The position numbers and the translations under genes were made by a program. Positions 36,017-43,214 of a DNA stretch of 43,214 bases are shown here, piece after piece. The notes under the pieces are model-generated. The model did no database searches. It saw only the letters and a program-made list of their open reading frames with translations, and had not been told where the DNA came from. Numbering within the stretch: the stretch's first letter is position 1; each line of letters begins with the position of its first letter. The DNA comes from Thraustochytrium sp. TN22 (taxonomy: Eukaryota; Sar; Bigyra; Thraustochytrida; Thraustochytriidae). Location of the stretch: the NCBI GenBank assembly GCA_013306675.1, contig JABLUY010000282.1:1-43214 (forward strand), in the 5' to 3' direction.

Positions 36017-37359
36017 GGTGCTGCGCTGCTTCTCGCGCTCTCGCGGCCCGCGGCTCCGCTCGCTGCGCTCGCTCTGCTCGGCCTGCGCTGCGCTGCGCTG
36101 CGCTGCTGGCGGCGCGGGCGGCGGCGGAGTGGCGCGCGAAGGCAGTCTGCAGCGGGAGGCGCGCGGCTGCAGTGCAGGCCACTTCCCTCGCAGAGTCGCG
36201 GCGCGTGCACTCGCCGGCGGCGGCGCGGCCGCGCGCGCGTGGACTTGGCGCGCGCGCGCGGAAGTAAGATTAACTTAGCCCAAGCGCGGCAAGTGCCTCC
36301 ACCGAGGCTTTATCCACTCCACTGCCGGCTGGCTGGCGGCCAGCTCCACGGCCACGCGCGCCTGCAGCGCCGCGCTCAGCTGGCTGTACGTTCCGTGGCG
36401 ATGGCCGGCCCGCGGCGGCGGCGCGAGCTCGCGAGCGAAAGCTTGACGCGAGAGCGATGGTGAGCGAGCGGGAGAGCTGCGAGCGAGCAGCGAGCGAGCG
36501 AGCGACGAGCGACGAGCGAGCGAGCTCGGGCTGGCGGACGGCGGCGACCACGACAGGCGCTGCACGCCTGCCTTCCGCAGCTGAGCTGAGCCCGCACGCG
36601 CTGGCGGCGCGGCTAGCGGCTCGAAGGCAACAGACTCCTCCGGGTCCGACTCGACGCCCTTCGTCGTCGATCCTCTCTCAGATCCTGGCCCGGGACCCGG
36701 TCACGCCAGCGGCGCTGGTCGCTCTGATTCATTGACAGACAGTGATGAGATGACACTGCTGATGCCTGCGCTTGGGTTCTGCAGGAACTGGATCTCGAGC
36801 TGGCACCGCACCTCGGGAGCCCGCCCGCCACCCGCCCGCGCGCCGCTCGCGACCTACGCGCCGCGGGCAGGCAGGCGTCCTGTGGCGCACGCTTGCCGCC
36901 GCCGCGCCGCGCTGCAGGAAGCCTGAGGCCGGGCGCCGCGCAGGTCGGGGTCGCCGGCGCCTTGGCAAGCGCAGCCTCAGCCCGACTTGGAGTTAACTCG
37001 GGGGCGTGTGTGCGTGCCTGCGTGCGCCGTACGGGCGGCCCGGCCGCCGCGCCGCAGCGCGCAGCGCTCGCTTTTCCAGGCCGCGCGCCGCGCTGCCGCC
37101 GCGCGGCGACGAGCGAGCGAGCGCGCGCGCGGCGCCGGCCTCGGCCTCTGGCTCGGGCCGGGCGGAGCCCAGGCGTTCCGTTCCGGTCTCGCGATAAACG
37201 GAACGGCAAGGAACGGAACGAACGGCGCGGGCGTTGAGGCGCAGATTTTTGAACGAGCGAGGCGAGGCGAGCGAGGCGCAGCAGCGCGGCGGCAGTCGTG
37301 CATCGCGCGCGGGCGCGCGCGGAGCGGAGCGCGGCGCGGCGCGGCGCGGCGTAGAGCGC
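36017..37359. other. Divergent intergenic region
   Basis: This 1.34 kb separates the four-helix gene (minus) and the SUN gene (plus). It includes GCTGCGCT repeats near 36085-36105, a GCGAGCGA-rich block at 36455-36530 and a GTCCGACTC variant near 36644. Composition is GC-rich apart from a mixed patch near 36720-36790. Frames are Arg/Ala/Ser noise; I see no gene or RNA. Confidence 0.5.
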
Positions 37360-39531
37360 ATGGCGAAGCGCGGGCGCGAGGCCGCCACGCCCGCGCGCGC
37401 GCGCAAGCGCGCGCGCGGCGCGGCCGGCGAGGATGAGGGCGAGGAGGGCGGCGGCGCGGCCGCCACGCAGACGCAGGCCACGCCGGCCAAGCGCGGCAGG
37501 GAGGAGGAGGAGGACGGCGGCGAGGCCAAGGCGGCGGAAGGGAGCGCGCAGAGGAGGAGGAGGAGGAGCCGGGCCGGGAGCGAGGACTCGATGACCAGCG
37601 CGGCGACGGCGACGTCGAGGCAGTCCAGGGCCTCGGCGCGTCTGGCGGCGAAGCGGCAAGAGGCGGCGACGCCGGCCAAGGCCAAGGAGGACAAGCCCAA
37701 GCCCAAGGCGCGCACGCAGCAGCGGCCCGCGAAGGAGAAGCAGCCAGTGCGTACGGCGGAGGAGGCCGCGCAACTGCCGCCGCTCGCGCCGGCGCCGTCG
37801 ACGCGCAAGCAGCGCAAGGCGCCGGCCGCGACGCAGCCGCAGGTGCCGGGACCGGCCGCAACGCAGCCGCAGCCGCAGCCGCAGCCGCAGCCGCAGCCGC
37901 AGCCGCAAACACCGGCACCGGCACCGCGGCGGCCGCGTGTCGCGCCAGCGACGGCCCCGGCCGGCTCGCGCCGGCAGACGGGGCCTGCGTCCGCCAAGCC
38001 CGCCGCAGCGCTGCCTGCCGCCACGGCGGCCGTGCCAGGGCCCGTGCCAAGTGTCTCGCGCGTGCCGGCTGCCACGCAGCCCAAGCCCGCATCTGCGCGC
38101 TCGCGCACGCCGGAACACACACGAGCGACGACGGCGACGGCGACGGCGACGAGGAGCGGGCGAAAGCCGTGGAGCAGCGCCTGGCTAGTGCTGACCGGCA
38201 TTGTCGTGCCGCTCATCGCCGTCCTCCTGGCGCACCTCCTGGGCGCCGGATCCGCGCCGCAGGTTGCGCGGCAGGCTAACCTCCCGACATCGTGCGTCGC
38301 GGTGCCCGGGCACGGCACGCAGTGCGGGCCGGGCTTCGCCGAGGTGGGCGCAGAGGCGCGCGCTCTTGCGCGCGCGCGTGCCGACGCCTTGCACGAGGCT
38401 TTGCAGCAGCGCAGGGGCGCGCTGCAAGCGGAGCTCTCACGCCTCATCACCGAGACGCAGAGCGTGCTGCGCAAGCTGGAGCTCGGGGCACCGACCGAGG
38501 TGGTCGTCGACGAGCCAGTCGTGGCACTGCACCGGCTCCGCGACGAGGCCAGCGGCAGGGAGCGGCGCGACCTCGACGCCGTTTTGGATCTCATGGCGCA
38601 GGGAATTCGCGCCGCCACCGAGGCCGTCGCGGCTGCCAAGCACGGTGACGACGGCGCCGTACAGGCGGCCGGCGACCAGGCCGCCTCGGCGGACGCCGAG
38701 TTGCAGCGCGTCTCCGCGCGCCTGGCCGACCTGAATCAGCTTGTGCAACGCAGCGCGTCGCGCGTTGAGGCGCGCGCCACGGCCATTGGACAGGCCATGG
38801 CGGAGCTAGAGGACAAGCAGCGCGCAGTGCAGCTCACCGCCGAGGCCTCTGTTGACCGGGCGCCGCGCGCGGACCGGGCACCGCGCGCGGCCGACGGCGC
38901 GTCGGGCGACCGCGACCATGACCACGAGGCGCTCACGCGCGCAATCATCGAAGAGGAGCTAGTCAGCTTCGAGCACGCGCGGCTGCCGCAGGCCGACCTG
39001 CTTGCGCCGGCGGAGTCTGTCCTCGTGCTGCACGGCCGCGGGCTCACTTCACCCTCGCTTGTGCCAGAGTGCAGCCCGCTGGCCTCGTTGCTGAGGTCGC
39101 CTGGCGCCCTGGGTCGCATGTCCGAGTCGCTCTGCGCCTTGGTCACCGGCAGGCCACGGCCCGAGATCGTGGTAGAGCCCGTTGCGCCGATCCGCCCTTG
39201 CTGGGCCTTTGATGGGCCGGACGGCAACTGGAGCATCGCGCTCAACAAGCCCAGCCTCATCAGCGGCTTTGTGCTGGAGCACCACAAGGTGCATCTGGGA
39301 GCGCTGCACCCGGCGAGTGTGGCGCCGCGCCGCGTCACGCTGGTCGGCATAAACCTGACCTCGCAGACCGAGTACCAGCTCGTAGATATGGACTACAACG
39401 TCCACGGGCCTGCCGTACAGGCCGTGTCCATGGCCACGGGCGCGCTGGGCCCCTTTGAGGCCGTCAAGCTGCACGTACATTCCAATCATGGTGCCAACTA
39501 CACCTGTCTGCACAAGGTGCGCGTCTTTTGA
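37360..39531 (+). CDS. SUN-domain inner nuclear membrane protein
   Basis: Predicted inner nuclear envelope component of a LINC complex, linking nucleoplasm to cytoskeleton through KASH partners. The 723-residue product starts with a basic, NLS-like stretch (PARARKRARGAAG) and a disordered Ala/Pro/Lys/Gln region with a Pro-Gln run near 170-185. A single membrane helix lies at about 275-297 (WLVLTGIVVPLIAVLLAHLL). A luminal coiled-coil region occupies roughly 325-500. The SUN domain fills the C-terminus: CWAFDGPDGNWSIALNKP from about 614, FVLEHHKV, then NHGANYTCLHKVRVF at the end. The terminal Tyr-Thr-Cys-Leu and CWAF motifs are diagnostic. The first ATG in frame is used although its context is weak (C at -3). 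The gene converges on the CDPK gene. Confidence 0.88.
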   Translation: MAKRGREAATPARARKRARGAAGEDEGEEGGGAAATQTQATPAKRGREEEEDGGEAKAAEGSAQRRRRRSRAGSEDSMTSAATATSRQSRASARLAAKRQEAATPAKAKEDKPKPKARTQQRPAKEKQPVRTAEEAAQLPPLAPAPSTRKQRKAPAATQPQVPGPAATQPQPQPQPQPQPQPQTPAPAPRRPRVAPATAPAGSRRQTGPASAKPAAALPAATAAVPGPVPSVSRVPAATQPKPASARSRTPEHTRATTATATATRSGRKPWSSAWLVLTGIVVPLIAVLLAHLLGAGSAPQVARQANLPTSCVAVPGHGTQCGPGFAEVGAEARALARARADALHEALQQRRGALQAELSRLITETQSVLRKLELGAPTEVVVDEPVVALHRLRDEASGRERRDLDAVLDLMAQGIRAATEAVAAAKHGDDGAVQAAGDQAASADAELQRVSARLADLNQLVQRSASRVEARATAIGQAMAELEDKQRAVQLTAEASVDRAPRADRAPRAADGASGDRDHDHEALTRAIIEEELVSFEHARLPQADLLAPAESVLVLHGRGLTSPSLVPECSPLASLLRSPGALGRMSESLCALVTGRPRPEIVVEPVAPIRPCWAFDGPDGNWSIALNKPSLISGFVLEHHKVHLGALHPASVAPRRVTLVGINLTSQTEYQLVDMDYNVHGPAVQAVSMATGALGPFEAVKLHVHSNHGANYTCLHKVRVF

Positions 39532-39627
39532 TCGTGCTCGGGCTCGGGCTGGTGCTCGTGCTGCTGTAGAAGCTGAGACATGATAAAACAGAGATCTGAT
39601 AAATGAAAGTGAGAAAGAATGAAGAAA

Positions 39628-39667
<40 letters not shown>

Positions 39668-39744
39668 TGTCTCGGGATGGGACATTTGTACCTTACATCG
39701 CAGCGCAGTGCGTCGAAACCAAACGGTTTTATCGGGACTCACAG
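39532..39744. other. Convergent 3' intergenic region with GA tract
   Basis: A short gap between convergent stops, clearly richer in A than its flanks, with two GATAAA words near 39574 and 39597 and a GA run at 39632-39665. Confidence 0.6.
39632..39665. repeat. (GA)n microsatellite
   Basis: About 16 GA units about 100 nt after the SUN stop on its sense strand, preceded by a longer GAAAGAATGAAGAAAGG purine stretch. Confidence 0.95.
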
Positions 39745-41745
39745 TCAGGAGGACGACGCCGAAGCGTGCACGAGGTCGTGGACATCGTCATCGTCGTCGT
39801 CGTCGTCGTCGTTGTGCCCGTCGTCTTCGCCCGCCTGGGGCAGGCGTTGCGGGACCGCCGCGGCACGCTTGGTGGCGCGCGCAGCCAGAGACGAGCCAGG
39901 GCGCTGGTTCACGTGCAGCGCATTGATGCTGTCGTGACCCTGCAACATGCGGGCACGCTCCATGGCGCGCCAGTAGGTCACAAAGTCAGTGAAGTCCACG
40001 CGGCCGTCCTTGTCCGTGTCGAGACGCGCCAACTCGTGGTGCACGGCCGAGGCGGTCATGTTCGCGCCGACAAGGCCGAGCACGTGGTGGAAGTCGTCCA
40101 TCTGGATGTAGCCGTCATTGTCGCGGTCGAAGACGCTAAAGAGGAAGCTGATGTCCTCCAGGCTGGTGCTCTGGCGCACCGAGGAGTACGGGCTGCCGGC
40201 GGGCGCGCGCAGCACCGTCTCGAACTCCTCGCGCGAGATCTTGCCGTCGTTGTTGCTGTCGAGCATCTTGAGCATGGCGTCGATCTCGCGGCGCGTCACC
40301 TTGATGCCGATGACACCCAGCGCGCGCTTGAGCTCGGCGCGGCACAGATAGCCGTCGCCGTCGCTATCAAAGGCTGCGAAGAGATCGCCGGCCGCGCTGC
40401 CCACCATGTGCTCCATGCCCTGGCGCAGGAGCCGGATGATGCGGAAGCCGCGCAGCTTGGTGATGTGGTCCTTGGACAGCGGCTTGGAGCTGAGCTTGCC
40501 TGACTCGCGCAGCCACGGGTGGCTTAGCACCTGCGCCGTGGTGTAGCGCCGCTGCGGGTCCGGGTCCAGCATGTGGCGGATCAGATCCTTGCCGTTGCGG
40601 GAGATCTCGCGGTACGCCTGGCTCGTCTTGTCATAGTCGCCCTTGGCCACCAGCGCCAAGATCTGCGCCTCGGTGGCGTCGCCCGACGGGTCGAACGGGT
40701 GCGCGCCGCACAGCATGATGTACAGCACGCACCCGAGCGCCCAAATGTCCACCTTCTCGTTGAAGGGCTCGTTCTTGACCATCTCTGGCGCCCAGTAGGC
40801 CGGCGTGCCCACGCACTCGGACAGGTTCTGCGCGCCAGCGAAGCCGTCCTCGTCCTCGGGCTGCGCCGCGCCGTCCGCGGCGGGGTTGGCGGCCGCGCCG
40901 GCACCCTGTGCCGGCGCGTGCTCCGGTGCCGGCGCGTGCTCCGGCGCAGGCGGACCCGGCGTGGCGCGCGCCTGCGCGTTGAGCACCTCGCTGGCGCGCG
41001 CGTCGCGGTCGTGCACGCCCGTCATGTCGATGGCCAGACCAAAGTCCGCGATCTTGATGCCGGCGTCCTCGTTCTTGCTGGTGAGCAGCAGGTTCTCCGG
41101 CTTGATGTCGAGATGGGCGATGTTGTTCGCGTGCAGGTGCGCGACGCCCTTGACAGCCGACTCGAACATCCTGGCTGCGGCCTGCTCCGACAGCTCGCCG
41201 CGCTCGATGATGCGGTCGAAGAGCTCGCCGCCCTCGGCCAGGTCCATGACCAAGAAGAGCGTGTCGTCGCTGTCGAAGACGTCTCGCAGCGACACGATGT
41301 TCTCGTGCTTGCCCGTGCTGCGCATGATCTGCACCTCGTTGGCCAGCGCGTCCACCTCGCTCAGCTCCTTGGAGATCTCCTTGATGGCCACGCGGTCGCG
41401 CGTCACCCTGTCCACGCCCATGCGCACCACGGCGAAGGTGCCCTCGCCCAGCACCTCGCCCAGCTTGTACCGCTGCTTCAGCTCGCGGTCCGTGCGCTGC
41501 TGCGCCAGCTCGCGCAGCGCCGCGGCCGACGCCGCCGCCTGCTGCGCCAGCGCCTGCCGCTGCCACTCCGCCACGCGCACGCTGCGCCGCGCGCCGCCGC
41601 CGTCGTGGGCCTCGCCCTCGGCGCCGCCGCCATCCTCCGCGCCGCCGCGCCGCGCATCCAGCCGCGCCCAGCCGCCCGGCGCGCTCGCGCACAGCGCGGC
41701 CGCCGCCAGCCCGCCCACGCGCGCCGCCCGCGCGCGCGCCGCCAT
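39745..41745 (-). CDS. Calcium-dependent protein kinase (CDPK) with enlarged activation loop
   Basis: Ser/Thr kinase directly controlled by calcium. The 666-residue product has a kinase domain at about 93-411: LGEGTFAVVRMG, VAIKEI (Lys122), NEVQI (Glu137), AHLDIKPENLL (Asp213), DFG at 234-236, and GTPAYWAPE ending at 321. A junction helix and four EF-hands follow, with loops near 460 (DSDGDG), 496 (DSNNDG), 540 (DRDNDG) and 576 (DTDKDG), all with Asp and Glu/Asp at the key positions. The tail ends in a nine-Asp run. Oddities: HLD instead of HRD, as in DAPK/MLCK-type CAMKs, and about 55-60 extra residues between DFG and APE, including a doubled APEHAPA. The chosen ATG has excellent context (AGGATGG); another in-frame ATG at 42192 would add 149 Ala/Arg/Gln/Val-rich residues. 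Confidence 0.9.
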   Translation of the reverse strand: MAARARAARVGGLAAAALCASAPGGWARLDARRGGAEDGGGAEGEAHDGGGARRSVRVAEWQRQALAQQAAASAAALRELAQQRTDRELKQRYKLGEVLGEGTFAVVRMGVDRVTRDRVAIKEISKELSEVDALANEVQIMRSTGKHENIVSLRDVFDSDDTLFLVMDLAEGGELFDRIIERGELSEQAAARMFESAVKGVAHLHANNIAHLDIKPENLLLTSKNEDAGIKIADFGLAIDMTGVHDRDARASEVLNAQARATPGPPAPEHAPAPEHAPAQGAGAAANPAADGAAQPEDEDGFAGAQNLSECVGTPAYWAPEMVKNEPFNEKVDIWALGCVLYIMLCGAHPFDPSGDATEAQILALVAKGDYDKTSQAYREISRNGKDLIRHMLDPDPQRRYTTAQVLSHPWLRESGKLSSKPLSKDHITKLRGFRIIRLLRQGMEHMVGSAAGDLFAAFDSDGDGYLCRAELKRALGVIGIKVTRREIDAMLKMLDSNNDGKISREEFETVLRAPAGSPYSSVRQSTSLEDISFLFSVFDRDNDGYIQMDDFHHVLGLVGANMTASAVHHELARLDTDKDGRVDFTDFVTYWRAMERARMLQGHDSINALHVNQRPGSSLAARATKRAAAVPQRLPQAGEDDGHNDDDDDDDDDVHDLVHASASSS

Positions 41746-42423
41746 CCTCTTGCGCGTCTGCCGCCGCGCCGCGCGCCGCCGCGCGCGCTCCTCTGGCTCT
41801 GGTACCGCGCCGGCCTGGCCGGCCTGCACGACCTGGCCGACCTGCACGACCTCGCCGACCTGCTCGACCTGCACGGCCTCGCCGGCGGCGGCGCGAGGAC
41901 CTTCGACTGCCGGCGCGACGGCCGCCTGCCGCGCACGGGGAGCAAGCGAGGGAGGGAATTGGCGCCGAGCCGCCCTGGCTGGAGAACTTGCAGTGCAGCG
42001 GGACGGAGTCGCCAACGCCGGCGAGGCCGAGGCCCGCGCGTTCGCCCTCGGCCACGCGGCGCAGGACCGCGGCGGAGGACTGCGGACGGCTTGGTGCCGC
42101 GCAGCGAGAGGGCGCCGGGAGCCGCGCCGGGGCTTGCTGGGCTTGGGATGCCGGCCACGACCTCGACGAGTCCCAGTTTGTAAAGATCTCATTGTTTCAT
42201 TCTCATTACCACTTCATCACTTGTCAATTCGTAGCGCTGCATCGTCCTTATAGACCAACAAGCCCTCGGTCGGGGCTGTCTACTAAGCAAGCTAGCTCTC
42301 TAGAGCTAGTGAAGCAGGCCAGTATGTAGTTGGCTGCTGCAGCTGGTGCCACGCCACTCACTGCGGCCTTGACGGTGCCTGCGCAAGCCAGACATTTGGC
42401 CGGCCGGCATAATCACTACCAGC
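41746..42423. other. Intergenic or 5' leader between CDPK and poly-Gln protein
   Basis: The first 450 bp upstream of the CDPK ATG are GC-rich and in frame with it (possible N-terminal extension to 42192, including a GACCTGGCC-type 9/18-bp repeat near 41825-41880). The stretch 42180-42340 is distinctly lower in GC and is the more likely promoter. No other gene is seen. Confidence 0.45.
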
Positions 42424-43173
42424 CTACGGCTGCTGGAAAGGGCTTTCCTGCAAATCCTGCGGAGGGATGCCGCCAGGCGGCAGCGGGGGAGGACATGGAG
42501 GGCCATTATCCGGGCCATTATCCGGGCCACTGTCCGGGCCATTGTCCGGGCCATTGTCCGGGCCATTGTCCGGGCCATTGTCCGGACCGGGATGGGCATT
42601 ATCCGGAGCATGGTCCGGAGCACTGTCCGAGGCGTGGGGCGCGTCATCCTGGTGAGAGAGGTCACGACGAAGTGTGGACGAGCCGGCACGCTCCTGCTCG
42701 CGCTTGCGCTTGGCGTACCGGTACTGGCGCTTGTATTTGGTCTGGCGGACCTCCTTCGCGAGCCGGTTCGCGTGGTGGTACGCTTGGCGCTTCCAAATGA
42801 TTGCGGACTGCGAGCGGGCGTTGTTGGCGTCCTGCTGGGCATTCGTGGGCAACAGGCGAGCGTCTGGAAACGGAAATGCCTCAATATCCGTGCCCGCGAT
42901 CTCGGGAGGCTGGTACAGTGGCAACCCCTCGAGGCGGTCCAGGGCGAAGTCAATAAGGACAGACACGTCGAGCTTGTCGACGCGGTCGGCAGCCAGCACG
43001 CGGCATATGCGTTGCGCACGGAGCTCGTCGATGCGAATGCCGCAGGACTTGCGCCCATCCGGCGTTGTGAGTGGCTGCGGTCCATGCCTCCGCGGCTGAT
43101 TCATATAGGATACCGCGACGTGACTGCCGGCCTCCATTTCCTCCTGTCGCGACTGGTGCTGTTGTTGCTGTTG

Positions 43174-43214
<41 letters not shown>
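42424..43214 (-). CDS. Poly-Gln protein with Pro-Asp-Asn-Gly repeats, unknown function, 5' end outside window
   Basis: I do not recognise this protein. The frame is open from the window edge through a poly-Gln tract (CAG/CAA codons from about 43144 to the end) into a Met at 43137 and 236 further residues. It could start at that Met or beyond the window. The middle carries RIDELRAQRICRVLAADRVD, DVSVLIDFALDRLEGLPLYQ and a basic helix with KYKRQYRYAKRKREQE that could bind nucleic acid. The C-terminal part has about ten PDNG/PDSG/PDHA repeats and a Pro-rich end. The repeat and poly-Gln tracts suggest a nuclear or regulatory protein, but that is a guess. Confidence 0.55.
42501..42635. repeat. 12-bp coding minisatellite (CCATTGTCCGGG)
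   Basis: About eight near-identical 12-mers CCATTGTCCGGG/CCATTATCCGGG followed by more diverged copies. In the minus-strand gene they encode Pro-Asp-Asn-Gly. The first copies differ by single bases only, so the array is recent. Confidence 0.9.
43144..43214. repeat. CTG/CAG trinucleotide repeat reaching the window end
   Basis: TTG and CTG units merge into an uninterrupted CTG run that continues past the window edge. On the minus strand it encodes poly-Gln in frame with the unknown protein. Confidence 0.95.

Noticed and set aside
39745-41745. Calling the CDPK a pseudokinase because of HLD
   Set aside because: The ATP-binding Lys, alpha-C Glu, catalytic Asp, Asn and DFG are all present; HLD occurs in active CAMK-group kinases.
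40573-42183. 536-codon plus-strand frame antisense to the CDPK
   Set aside because: The kinase and four EF-hands are on the minus strand; the plus frame is His/Arg/Leu-rich noise.
42501-42635. Possible CRISPR-like array
   Set aside because: Units are 12 bp, directly adjacent, without spacers, and in frame with a protein; the genome is eukaryotic.

Overview
The window is nuclear DNA from a gene-dense, very GC-rich, intron-poor protist. Sixteen genes are supported, and fifteen of them read as single uninterrupted frames. Their families are eukaryotic: AP-3 beta, BUD23, GNPTAB-type Stealth phosphotransferase, MRH lectin, SUN-domain protein, calcium-dependent protein kinase and a PLC-like protein. 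Strong G/C at third codon positions, a sulfatase with a Pro-Thr-rich linker of the kind common in stramenopiles, a fused TrpE-TrpG and a CDPK together suggest a thraustochytrid-like stramenopile (Labyrinthulomycetes). That assignment is inference and no rRNA is present to test it.

Layout. 1-0.83 kb is a minisatellite with no credible gene. 0.8-6.3 kb holds AP-3 beta (-) and a secreted or anchored helical repeat protein (-), separated by a 9-bp minisatellite. 7.6-11.4 kb holds BUD23 (+) converging on a fused anthranilate synthase (-). 12.0-17.3 kb holds a catalytically dead PLC-like protein (-) diverging from a coiled-coil protein (+). 18.1-25.8 kb holds a MaoC-like hotdog protein (+), GNPTAB-like GlcNAc-1-phosphotransferase (-) and an iduronate-2-sulfatase-like enzyme (-). 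25.8-28.7 kb is a long intergenic block with strong hairpins. 28.7-32.5 kb encodes a 1270-residue protein made of 14 alternating A/B repeats. 32.7-36.0 kb holds a double-MRH lectin (-), TMEM256/DUF423 (+) and a four-helix membrane protein (-) with the only clear intron. 37.4-43.2 kb holds a SUN protein (+), a CDPK with an enlarged activation loop (-) and a poly-Gln protein running off the window (-).

Shared themes. Several genes act in the secretory and lysosomal system: AP-3 sorting, mannose-6-phosphate tagging, a sulfatase that would be a typical cargo, and an ER quality-control lectin. Their proximity may be chance. The most original object is the A/B repeat protein. Next come the PLC pseudoenzyme with a myristoylation signal, the kinase with the activation-loop insert, the bacterial-style TrpEG fusion, a 9-mer (GACTCGGAC or its complement) recurring mainly in intergenic DNA, and purine-rich tracts just after many stop codons.

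Many long frames on the opposite strand of real genes are composition shadows and are left out. Translation starts are chosen as the first ATG in frame, supported by start context where stated. All family calls are from reading motifs by eye; no database search was run.
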